Assembly: GCA_036346395.1 (NCBI GenBank)
Contig: CM070609.1
Location: forward strand, 47,006,777 to 47,070,776
DNA: 64,000 bases
Direction: 5' to 3'
From: Hsuehochloa calcarea
Lineage: Eukaryota; Streptophyta; Magnoliopsida; Poales; Poaceae
Shown here: in pieces, positions 1 to 9,788 of the stretch
Position numbering within the stretch: the first letter of the stretch is position 1
Layout: each line of letters begins with the position of its first letter
Position numbers and translations under genes: made by a program
The notes under the pieces: model-generated
What the model was told of the DNA's origin: nothing
Seen by the model: the letters and a program-made list of their open reading frames with translations, nothing else
The model's database searches: none

Positions 1-574
1 TTTAAGAGATCCAAGAAGAGATTTCAAAATCACCCCAAAATTCTACCAACTCTAGAGATTCCAAACACAAGCTCACCAAGAGAATCAAGCACACGACAAG
101 CATTTTTCTTAAAAACCGCCTCATAGCCATCATGAAGAAGTCGAGAAACAGTAAAGGAGATTATACCTAAGCTTGTCCACAAGAGCGACATCCTTTAGAA
201 TGAATTTGTTGTTCACCCTAATTGATCCTGCTCCTTCAATTCGCCTTGTGTATCATCTCCAAAGGTGATGAAGTCATCACCGCTGCTCGTGTGAAAGAGG
301 TGAACCATTTTGAGTTTCCTGGCCATGTGGCGTGAACATCCGAGTCAACGAACCACGTGTTCTTCCCCTTCCGCGATAATCCCAAAATCAAGGAACAAAA
401 GAACGATGTGTCTCAACATCGTTAGATAAACATGATTTAGGAATCCAAGATCGAGACACACGCCCGCAAGGAGTATACAAACCGTAAGTACTATCCTTGA
501 TTTCATCTAACATTCTGTTATGAGCAATGTTTAAATTAAAATGAGACTTGAATCGTCCATGGGCTGTCCGACCT
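1..574 (-). mobile_element. Sirevirus-like Copia internal fragment (gag end to protease)
   Basis: On the minus strand this matches, with many changes, the plus-strand Copia element found later in the window at 20780-20918 and 27756-28250. It runs through the Gag/protease junction, the protease region (the DSGCSRHMTG region of the other copy) and the start of the gag-pre-integrase segment. It therefore comes from a second Sirevirus-like element in the opposite orientation. The fragment is cut by the window edge on the left. At about 574 it abuts an LTR piece in plus orientation. No intact frame remains. The identity rests on reading the two copies side by side. Confidence 0.75.
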
Positions 575-1340
575 TTGATTGAGCTCTTGTCCTCCTTGAG
601 GGGGTGGCTTTGACAATAAACATCTTAAATCAATCGATCTATGGATGTTTGTTCAAGGATGAAGTCTCATATGTTTTCTTCTCTCTTTTGATGATTTTGG
701 TGCTTCCTTGATCCGGTTGTTTTTGGCTGGTCTTTTGACCTCATTTACCTTGCTATGATGTGTGGGAATACTTCTAAAACCATCTAAATCTTCAATCCCC
801 CACAAGCAAGTTTTGGATCAAGTTTTTCATATTTCTAGGTTTTGAACACTTCTTTTGTGAAACCTAAAGAGATCAATTCTTTGAAGTGGATCTGGACGAT
901 CGTCACTAGGAATAGGTCACAGATATACTTAGGGAGGTGTGCTCCAAGTTTGGTCAAGTTTCATTGGTTGAATCAAAAGTTGGACTAATTTTTATTTTGG
1001 ATTTGGGCATTGTACAGTTCTACTGAACTAAATCGGTCCAACCGATTTTATACGCGTGATCGACCGCCGACCATTCGACCGCCATTGTTCACGGCCGTAG
1101 GACCGCCTGACTTTCGCATCTTTGTTGGCGGTCAATCGACCGGTCTACCTGAGATCAATTCTTTTTGTTGAGTCATGTGGTTAATAGGGTAATCGGATTC
1201 AGCACAAGGCTTCCTCTGTGCATTTATTGATCTTCTTAGCTTTCATAGCTATAGGAGAAAAGTGCGTGTTGAATTTGATTAAGGTGAAAAATCGAGAAAG
1301 CGTCTATTCACCCCCCTCTAGTCGCCTTTCCGGTCCTACA
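575..1340 (+). mobile_element. Sirevirus-type LTR, 5'-truncated
   Basis: This is the same sequence family as the complete LTR at 35482-37358 (it corresponds to about 36541-37358). It ends in the family-typical GTCGCCTTTCCGGTCCTACA, directly followed by a primer-binding site, so it is the 5' LTR of a plus-strand element. The first kilobase, including the TATA box, is missing. Several decayed CGGTC-GACCG palindromes remain at 1030-1150. Confidence 0.85.
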
Positions 1341-1342
1341 AG

Positions 1343-1354
1343 TGGTATCAGAGC
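1343..1354 (+). other. Primer-binding site (initiator Met tRNA type)
   Basis: TGGTATCAGAGC lies two bases after the LTR end. It is complementary to the 3' end of initiator methionine tRNA, the usual primer of plant Copia elements. Confidence 0.9.
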
Positions 1355-1396
1355 CCGGTTAGCTCTTCTCATAGATCTTAATCGGTCTTTGGAGCC

Positions 1397-1777
1397 ATGG
1401 CGACTGACAAGTATTCAACCAAGCCACATATTTTTGATGGAGTTGATTTTGCTTATTGGAAGGCCCGAATGCAGGCCTACATCGAGGCTCAAGGGCACGC
1501 AATTTGGCTTAAGGTAAAAAATACTTATGTCGTGCCAGCCGATGACGATGTGATCACTCCAGATGTGGAGGCCAACAGCAAGGCTCGAATTTTTTTGATC
1601 TAAGGCCTTAGTCGATCGGAGTTTGAGCGTGTCGCTCATTTGCGGTTTGCTCATGAGATCTGGCGGACTCTCTGTGATTATCACAAGGGCTCCACTGCGA
1701 TCAAGGAAGTGAGACAGAACCAACTCAAGGAAATATACTCCAAGATCGAGCAAAGACCTGGTGAGTCTTTAGATCGA
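1397..1777 (+). pseudogene. Copia gag N-terminal fragment
   Basis: The frame starts MATDKYSTKPHIFDGVDFAYW, close to the Gag start of the large Copia element at 18624 (MDKFSTKPHIFDGHDYAYW). It continues through a helical UBN2-type Gag segment with EFERVAHLRFAHEIWRTL and ends in KEIYSKIEQRPGESL. One in-frame TAA at about 1601 interrupts it. The last 3'-ward codons run directly into LTR sequence, so zinc knuckle, protease, integrase and reverse transcriptase are all deleted. No function is expected. The start codon is the first ATG after the primer-binding site and matches the related copy. Confidence 0.85.
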
Positions 1778-1786
1778 GCAAAGACC
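1744..1786 (+). repeat. 15-bp microduplication at a deletion junction
   Basis: GATCGAGCAAAGACC occurs at 1744-1758 and again at 1772-1786, exactly where gag sequence joins the 3' LTR remnant. The last bases (GACC) are shared with the LTR sequence just before 1141. Confidence 0.8.
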
Positions 1787-1986
1787 GGTCTACCTGAGAT
1801 CAATTCTTTCTGTTGAGTCTTGTGGTTAAGGGGGTAATCGGATTCAGCACAAGGCTTCCTCTGTGCATTTACTGATCTTCTTAGCTTTCATAGTTATAGG
1901 AGAAAAGTGCGTGTTGAATTTGATTAAGGCGAAAAATCGAGAAAGCGTCTATTCACCCCCCCTCTAGTCGCCTTTCCGGTCCTACA
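1787..1986 (+). mobile_element. 3' LTR remnant of the deletion derivative
   Basis: About 200 bp nearly identical to 1141-1340, ending again in the GTCGCCTTTCCGGTCCTACA terminus. With the 5' LTR piece and the gag scrap it makes up an internally deleted element of about 1.4 kb. Confidence 0.85.
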
Positions 1987-2769
1987 ATCTCCATCGCCAA
2001 GCATCCTGTTCGCCATGTCTCCAAGTTGCCAAAACTTCCAAATACTCCCACTAAGCCATTACTCCTAACAGCACTAGGGATTAAATTACAAGGAGTAAAT
2101 AAGCATCACAAGTCGACACGTAGGCCGTTATACAAATATAGACAGCCTTGGGCTGCAATAAACATGACACGCAGGTCATGAATATTACACACATGCATGC
2201 ATCTCATACATCATGGGTCATACTATTCACATAAACCTGCAAAAACAAGTTAGGCATGGAATAGCATTCTAACGGGCAACAAGAACACACACTACAAAAG
2301 CGTGGTCTAATTACCCAGCACGGCGGTCCCGAGCATTGGAAATCATCAGATTAATCATATTAACCATATTCCGAACCGATCTGATCATTGCCTTGGTACG
2401 ATCACACACTACGGCATACTCCGATGGCGGAACTCCGACCGGTAGGAGTATCATGCAAGGTGATCGTGAACAAGCGCAATAAAACATCCGGTACTTATCG
2501 ATCGTAACTCTGATTTGATCAACCACATTGATCTTCACGTGCTCTAATGGATTTACGATCACTGTCTGCCCCGATGGCGGAAACCGACCGGTAGAGGCAA
2601 GTCGTGATACGACCATGCAAGCACGATCACGAAAAACGAATAAAACCCATCTTACCACCAAAGCACACGGACAATCATATCAACCACTGCCAAAACAGAG
2701 ATAGATCACATCTATAACTGCCACATATCACAATATGTGTCCAATCCGAATCTAGAACTAGACGGCACG
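1987..2769 (-). mobile_element. 5' leader of a BARE/RIRE1-like Copia element
   Basis: This lies immediately inside (minus direction) the primer-binding site and LTR at 2770-4412, so it is the untranslated leader of that element. No coding frame is recognised. It contains two imperfect copies of a block of roughly 100 bp (about 2410-2510 and 2570-2660), each with CCGATGGCGGAA, GACCGGTAG, TGATCGTGAAC-like and AATAAAAC motifs. The element is cut at 1986 by the neighbouring Sirevirus derivative, so gag and pol are not in the window. Confidence 0.6.
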
Positions 2770-2781
2770 GCTCTGATACCA
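2770..2781 (-). other. Primer-binding site, minus strand
   Basis: GCTCTGATACCA is the reverse complement of TGGTATCAGAGC (initiator Met tRNA type). It sits one base from the LTR start at 2783, which fixes the element orientation as minus. Confidence 0.9.
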
Positions 2782-2782
2782 C

Positions 2783-4412
2783 TGTTGGGTAACACGGCAA
2801 GGTTAGGTTAGCACAAACAAAAATTTACCACGCAACCAAGGAAGCACCGCAAGTAATAGATCAAGAGATTACCGCTAGACGCGCCGACTCGTAGCGGAAG
2901 TAGAGTCGTTGTAGCGAGTTGATGCAGTCGTAGTCGTACCCACGACGTGTCTCCTCCTTCGAGTAGTCGTACTCGTCTCGCGTCTGCTCCTCCGAGTGGT
3001 CGTACTCGTCACGTTACTTCTCCTCCGACTCTAGTGAGCATCACGAGTTGCGGATCGTCCTAGTGTTGATGCTTCGCAACAACACCTCCGGGGTATCCAC
3101 ACGTACGGGGCAGAATCACCACGCGCTGGAGTGCTAGCACCAGCAGCGTGGTTGAGAAGACGTGGCTATTAGGGTTTCGGGAGTTCTTCCAAAGATCATC
3201 CTCTCTCTTTTTGCCCCATGCCACCGCCCTTCTTTATATAGGCATCCATGATGGGTCTCGACCTGGAGGCCCATTAGGAACTCATGGCCTATACGAATTC
3301 GAATCACCATCCAAAACAGATCCTTGCCCTTTAAGTGTGCGACCCCACAGGTTCATGTGTAATCGGTTATGTCTCGGAAACTCTTTTCCGACCACTAGTC
3401 GTCAGTGGTACCTAGCAGAACATAAAGATTGCCAAAGACACATAGAATATATCGGACGAACCTTGATGTAATATGATCTATGATCAGGTCCTCATCACTT
3501 ACGATCAGTTTGTATCTTCATACGACCAGATCGTATTATGTTCCGACCAGTTCGTAACCCCTTACGACCATGTCCTTACCATTCTGTGATTACGTTTGAC
3601 CAATCTACGACCAGCTCGTATCTCCATACGACTAGTCCGTAACTGGTCGAACTAAGCAACCTACTCATGCATTCTCCCTTTGCCTCACGATGTCTGGTTG
3701 AACTCCAGGTGAGATGATGTGTCATCCATGGACTGTTCAATACTTTCTCGATCGAGTGTCGGATAACAACATGTGGTTGACACTTCGACCACTAGTAGCA
3801 TGGCCATGCACTTTCTTTATCCGATCACCACGAGGGGCCCAGAGACATCTCTCCTGTTATGTTAGGAGGGGCAAATTCCATCTCGCCCAGTCACATCCCT
3901 CCGCATGTTTCATAGCATACCCGAAAGCTACCTTTATAACTACCCGATTCATTGAGTAGCGTTTGGCAACCCCTAAGAGTGCTATTACACATGTAAGGAA
4001 CCATGCTGATCTCAGGTCTAAGGATTATACATCATCATTACTTGAGACCAACTAATGACACAAAGATTCATAACAATCTCAATAGTGTCTCAATGATGGG
4101 TCTATCCAACCCCATGTTCTCTAACATGTGCTCACATTATTGATTCGATATCTCCATATCCATGACCGGTGAAACAAGGTCATCAATCAATACATATGCT
4201 AGTCATAGTCACTGGTGTTCCAACCAGTGACCTTCGACCAGGGATATATTTAGAATGACATCATATAAGTTAAAGAGTTCCACCAACAAATCACATACTT
4301 ATTGATCTATAACAAATGATTCATTCAAGGAACACGATAACATATTATCAAAATCATGAATATAATGAAATATCATCATTTCTATGATTGCCTCTAGGGC
4401 ATATTTCCAACA
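2783..4412 (-). mobile_element. BARE/RIRE1-like LTR, 1630 bp
   Basis: It begins TGTTGGGTAACACGG and ends ATATTTCCAACA. On the minus strand it therefore starts TGTTGGAAATATGCCCTAG, the familiar start of BARE/Angela/RIRE1 LTRs of grasses. A TATA-like TTTATATAGG lies near 3233. The adjoining primer-binding site makes it the 5' LTR of a minus-strand element whose interior runs to the left. A diverged solo copy in plus orientation spans 9789-13159. The target duplication cannot be tested because the partner LTR is missing. Confidence 0.9.
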
Positions 4413-4987
4413 GGTTTACCGAAATTTGCTGCGTGTAATTGAATGCACATCCATGTCTGCATGTTGTACAGAAAATACCCTCATACCTATTGTCAGAAGT
4501 AAAGGCAACCTTTCATTATACGCGATATCCTCTCACCTGAATGAATTTTCCGTGTTATTAGTTGTTTCACCATTTGCGATATGCTTAGAAATTAGAATTC
4601 AAGCAAGGACTGATGACCAGAAGGTAGAGAAATGGAATGTAAAAGAAAGGGAAATGTTGCATTAGAGCAGCATCCATTCAAGATGTGTTGTAAACTGATG
4701 GCTAGGACTGTTACAACTTACAAGAACATTTAGTGCAGGTTAGAATTTTTTGCGACACTAACATCTCAAAATGAGCAAGAAATCCTATGATCTATACATG
4801 CCTTTTATATTCTGGAACAATGTCTGGATCAGGCTCTCTAATTCTCCACGTTTACAGTGAGATCTCAGACATATCTGTGCAATAAATGTTGGACATGGTA
4901 CACAAACCGAGAAAATTAAGATATATTTACTCAGCATCGTACATGCGCTACCTTGCTACCATGGCATATCCCTTGAGGTCGAACAAC
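4413..4987. other. Unassigned spacer
   Basis: AT-rich sequence between a retroelement LTR and the start of a hAT element. Open stretches are short and without recognisable motifs. I see no gene here. Confidence 0.5.
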
Positions 4988-6355
4988 AGTGCTAATAGTA
5001 CGGTTTAGAGCGGGTTAAATGGGTTGTGCCAGTCGGGTTGGTATGAAGTATGATACTATTGGCCCGATCGAGAAACGGTACAGCCCACCACATAAATAGG
5101 TTGGGTGTAAGATTGCTGGGCCGGCTCGGCCCGACACGCACAATATCATGCATGACACGTCACGACCCGTTAGGCACAATAGACACGATAATGGCCAAAT
5201 TTCTAAATTTTCTAGTCGTTTATAAGGAGATAAAAATACAAAAAAACTCAAAATATATATATAAATAGGCAGCAACCCCCCCCCATTAAGCCACCATCCA
5301 ACTTCACTGTCTTCTCTAAATTCTATTGTGAAAATTTAGATCCCTTTTGTGATAATTCGGCAAAATTTGATTTTTTTCTTTCCAAATATTATTTTTTTGA
5401 AATCTAGTTGTAGTCAGGAAAAGAGGTAAGAATACTTATTTATGTAGATTTTTATTGTTCTTATTTGTTGTCCACTTCAGGGTACTTGATTGTTTATGCA
5501 AGGGAGCTGTCATGGCAGTCCAAGTTGTACTAAGGTGAAATAAATAATAGTGTAATTTTCAAGTTGCACATTTCTTGAGACTGATTTCAGAATTTCACCG
5601 GATGATCTTGCATCATTCGAGAATGTTGTGCCTCCAACTCAAACGGAAGAGCAAACAATACCATCATCAGGCTCTATGAGTGCCTCTGTGTCTGCAAGCA
5701 CCGGAGTAAAGAGATTCAAGTCTGGTACATCGGAAGTCTGGGTAGATTTCGATAAGAAATTCAAGCCAGACAAAAATGGAGTTCATGTAAGATTTGCTAT
5801 TTGTAAAATTTGTTATTATGACTTGTTTACAAAGTCTTCAGGTGGAACAGAGCACTTGATTAGACATGCTGCAAGATGTAAAGCAAAATAAGGATTGATC
5901 ATGAGGAGGCGCAGCTGCAGTACAACCTTGACAGTATGGTATGTAGCTGGAATTATAGTCCTGAGGTAGCTAAATAATATCTTTGTCTTTTAATTGCTTC
6001 ACAGGATCTACCTTTAAATTTTGATGAGTCTAAAGAGTTTGAAAAGTATATTAGGACTGCGCATAATCCTAGATTTTGTATGATTTCTAGATAAACAACA
6101 ACCGTTGATCGCCCGGACCGGGTGTTGATCAGCGTCGGACGGCCAGCGATCGCGGACCGTTGGGAAGATATCTAGTTAGATACTAAAATGATTGTCATGC
6201 TAAATTAAAAGAACTCTTTAATACCTGTACATTTTTTGTGGATTTGACCTCTGGCATATGGAGTGGTCGGGTTAGGGAGAATTATCTCAGTGTTGTTGCT
6301 CATTATGTTAATGACAACTAGGAAATGAAAAAAATATTATAGGGTTTAAACTAAT

Positions 6356-6716
6356 TGATGTAGCACAGCATATAGAAGGTGTGTGCAAAGTTTCATAAAG
6401 ATTGGAGTTGAGAATCAAAAGTAAGAATATTGCGATGCCGCTGGTCGTCGGATCGGATCGCCAAAGAATCGGTCCGACCGGTTGAGTATAACAGTCGGAC
6501 CGCCCGTCTTTGTGAGTCTTGGTAATCTTAGTTGATTTTGTTATATTGCTTAGGGGTTTAATTGGATTCAATACTAGTCTTCCGCTGCACTGGTATATTG
6601 ATCTTCATAGCTTTCTAATAGCTACTGGAGTTAAATTGTATTGAGTTCATAATTTGTGAAAAAGTGAGCGTGCTCCTATTCACCCCCCCCCCCTCTAGTC
6701 GCCTTTACGGTCCAAC
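6356..6716 (+). mobile_element. Sirevirus-type LTR 3' fragment
   Basis: It matches the last part of the LTRs at 16766 and 32780 (AGAAGGTGTGTGCAAAGTTT onward) and ends in the family terminus CGGTCCAACA. It interrupts the hAT transposase. The 5' part of the LTR is absent. Confidence 0.8.
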
Positions 6717-7455
6717 ATGTTGCTAAATCGGTCAGACCGATTTAGTCCAGTACCAAAACACAAAGCCCAAATCCAAAATGAAAATTAGTCTAACTTTTGA
6801 TTCAACCAATCAAACTTGACCAAATTTGGAGCACACCTCCCTGAGGATATCTAAGACCTATTTCCAGCGACGATCGTTCAGATCCACTTCAAATAATCGA
6901 TCTGTTTAGGTTTTACCAACTAAGTGCTCAAACCCTAGAAATATGAAAAACTTGATCCACAACTTGCTAGTGGGGGATTGAAGATCTAGATGGTTCTAGG
7001 AGTATTCCCACACATCAAAGCAAGGTAAACGAGGTCAAGAGACCAACCAAAATCAACCGGATCAAGGAAGCACCACAATCATCAAAAGAGAGAAGAAAGC
7101 AAATGAGACTTCACCAAAGAACAAGCATTCATGAATTGATTGATTCAATGTGATGCTTGTCAAAGCCACTCACTCAAGGAGGACAAGAGCTCAGTCAAAG
7201 ACTTGGAGTTCCTAAATGAGTGCTTCAAGGGGTTTTACATCTCCCCCCTTTCTATTTATAGGAGAGGCCTAGGGTTTCACTTATGGGCTCCCATGAAGGC
7301 CCACACACACATTGGACCCACTCACACACATCTGTTGAAGCAATTGCCTGCTTCACCACGTGTAGGTTGATCAGCGGCTCTCATCATGTCGGCAAGTCTC
7401 TCCCGTCCGAATCCCATCGGAACCTTCCATGCATTTGCACCGACTTCCGACCGCT
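6717..7455 (-). mobile_element. Sirevirus-type LTR fragment, inverted
   Basis: This is the reverse complement of about 36240-37010 of the solo LTR at 35482-37358, including its TATA region (minus-strand CTATAAATAG near 7251). It directly abuts the plus-oriented fragment at 6716. Both LTR ends are missing. Confidence 0.8.
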
Positions 7456-8463
7456 GATCCAAGGGTTAGTATCAAAGTTGTGGAAGATTTTGGTCATACA
7501 AATAATTTTTTTGCAATAACTTTAAACAATGCCACCACAAACTCTAGGGCAATGGATACTCTCACCCCATTATTTAGTACAAACGCTAAGTCCTTGCTAC
7601 ATCAGAGTTGCTCCTGTCATATTATTAATATTATAGTTAAATATGATTTAAAGAGGTTAGAATCGTATATTAAACCTTTTCCACGAGTGCAATATCTTTC
7701 CTAAATCATTCTAACCAACGAATGGCAGCATATAAGAACTTTTACATTGCAATGAATGTATGCCCAAGAAAATTTGGTTTGGATATGCTAGTAAGATGAA
7801 GCTCTACCTACATGATGCTTAAGAACCTTCTACCCTATAAGAGCATATTTTCTGTTTTTATTCACACACGCTATTACAACCATGGCGACAATACACTATT
7901 GATTGAGCAACATTGCTTTGTTGCCGAAAAGTTACCATCATTTTTAGAATATTTTATGATTCCACCGTTGCTTTATCCAAAGTGTGTTATCCAACATCTC
8001 CTTTAATTGTGTATCATATTTTTGAAATTGCTAGTCACTTGAAGACTCATGAAAATAAAAAAGTATTACGAGAGGCTATCACTGCTATGAAAACTAAATA
8101 TTTGAAATATTGGAAACATATCCCATATGTGTATGCATTTGTATTTATTTTAGATCCCAGAGCTAAACTTTGAGGATTCACTAATGTTTTCCAACTTTTG
8201 AGTGATATTATAGGCATATATTATTCTAAGTATTTTTCAGATGTTCGTACTAAATTGTCCGATGTTTATCAAAAGTACGAAATAAATTTTTAGGGATTTT
8301 GCTTGCAACGATCTCTAGTACCACCCACCACAGGTAAGAAGAAAATCACGTGAGGCAAAATATAGGGTGCATGTTCTTCCTCCAGGGGTTCATGTTCTAC
8401 AACGTCAAGTTTTGAAGCAAGACACAACACCCACAATAGCGGTGGGGAACTATCCACCTATTG

Positions 8464-9154
8464 TAACACCCCGTCCCAACACTGAGCCCAGAATGTCTAT
8501 GCTAACTACCAATTTAGACATTAACTTACAATAAAATATAGCAAGCATATCAAGATAAAAACCAGTCTACAGGTCACAAGATGACCGTTTAAAGTAATAC
8601 TAATCAACTAATGAATTTACCAACTAGTCTCAAGCATTATTCTAGGCAATAAATAAGTCTATGAACAATGGTTTAAAGGAAAATAACCAATGTCTCTAGA
8701 TTTATATAGAATCACTCTAAATAAATATTAAATTTGTATTTGTTTCGCATGTGACGCTTGTGATCTTTTCCTCCCATGTATGTTGCCATCAACGGTCACA
8801 TAAAATAAACAACAAAGCAAGAGTGAGTCCAAAACTCAACAAATACATAATAAAGCCATAAATAACAGTTTATCAACTATAATCAAGGTTATCATCATCA
8901 TATATCTATTTAATGTCATTCTCATACTCAAATAAATAAGCCATATTCTATATAGATAAATCTGCACAATTTAACAATTTACTCATGTATGCGAATGCAC
9001 CATCATGCTCATGCTCATATGCATCTCATCACATGATACCGATATAACAAAGTGTTCACCCAATGACACACTCTTCCCCATCTTCGTTAGGATAGGGTCT
9101 CTACATTGTATGACTTTAACTAGTCCTGACAAATGTAAGACTTTATCCAGAGCA
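8464..9154 (-). mobile_element. Probable gypsy LTR remnant
   Basis: It starts TGTAACACCCCGTCCCAAC, the reverse complement of a terminus (GGGACGGGGTGTTACA) common at the 3' end of grass gypsy LTRs. It interrupts the hAT element. The gypsy protease pieces at 9606 and 13165 lie on the same strand, so it may be the 3' LTR of that element. The distal end is not defined and no coding sequence is seen. Confidence 0.45.
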
Positions 9155-9214
9155 CTCCTGGTTTACGTGGTAGAATTTTTGAATTACCAGCTAGTGTAGC
9201 CTACCGTATCCCTT
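9155..9214 (+). repeat. Copy of a BARE-like LTR 3' end
   Basis: About 60 bp (GTGGTAGAATTTTTGAATTACC ... GTGTAGCCTACC region) nearly identical to 13105-13158, the 3' end of the solo LTR at 9789-13159. It is a stray duplicate whose other parts are not visible here. Confidence 0.6.
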
Positions 9215-9215
9215 C

Positions 9216-9605
9216 ATACAGAACAAACTATCACAAACGGTTTTGTGGTATAAACCGTCTATGAACGCCTACTATCACAAACGGCTACCACGAACAACCG
9301 TATGTGATAAGTCGGATATCACATATAGTTATTTTTACTAACCGTCTGTGATATATCTCCAATCATAAACAATTGGTATATATAACCGTTTCTGATGGCC
9401 GATGTATCACAAACGGTTTTTTGGTAGAAGCCGTCTGTGATAGTAGGCCTTGATAGACGGCTTTGACCAAAAGCCATATGTATTGTGACTTATCACAGAT
9501 GGCTCACAAACCGTCTGTTATCACAAACATATAAATTCAGATGATTCAGAAACCGTCTATAATGACGGTTTAGAACCATCTGTGATGACCCTTTGTGTGA
9601 TAGTG
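9216..9605 (-). mobile_element. Small CACTA-derived repeat cluster
   Basis: Many inverted copies of the TATCACAAACGGTTTT / AACCGTCTGTGAT subterminal motif of the CACTA elements found later. The right end reads ...CCCTTTGTGTGATAGTG, a decayed CACTA terminus on the minus strand. The left terminus is not recognisable. There are no coding sequences. Confidence 0.6.
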
Positions 9606-9788
9606 ATCCTCTAAAGATGCGGTCTTTAGACTATTAATTACTAGATGTTCATCACACATTGTGGTGGCAAAAAACTTCACTTTCTTTCCATTGGTACCTT
9701 TGATTGTTACGGTTTTTTGGCCACAATCTAACACAATTTTGTGTTTTGGCAACCAATCCATACCATGTATGATGTCTAAAGTATGGGT
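9606..9788 (-). pseudogene. Gypsy aspartic-protease fragment, 3' part
   Basis: On the minus strand it reads LDIIHGMDWLPKHKIVLDC followed by KTVTIKGTNGKKVKFFAT, the GMDWL region that follows the retropepsin fold in grass gypsy polyproteins. The upstream part of the same protease is at 13165-13205, displaced by a 3.4-kb solo LTR. Downstream it is cut at the CACTA-like cluster, so reverse transcriptase and integrase are missing. Confidence 0.8.

Larger units (their letters stand above)
5591..8460 (+). pseudogene. hAT transposase pseudogene (element A)
   Basis: hAT transposases cut and paste their own element. The first piece (5591-5890) carries a BED-type zinc finger: SEVWVDFDKKF, then CKIC, then HLIRHAARC. 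The next exon (6005-6083) reads DLPLNFDESKEFEKYIRTAHNPRF, typical of the Ac/Tam3 N-terminal half. At 6200-6355 comes the RNase-H-like core (VDLTSGIWSGRVRENYLSVVAHYV), whose D is the expected first acidic residue. After the inserted LTR scraps it resumes at 7460 with VVEDFGHTNNFFAITLNNA and LLHQSCSCHIINIIVK. The region around LREAITAMKTKYLKYWKHIP and FILDPRAKL follows. Several stops and frameshifts break it, and the C-terminal dimerisation domain is lost at the gypsy insertion near 8462. Confidence 0.85.

Noticed and set aside
1343..1354. Possible tRNA gene at the tRNA-like words
   Set aside because: Only the 12-base primer-binding complement is present; there is no cloverleaf. The same holds at 2770 and 18568. 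No tRNA or rRNA gene was seen in the window.
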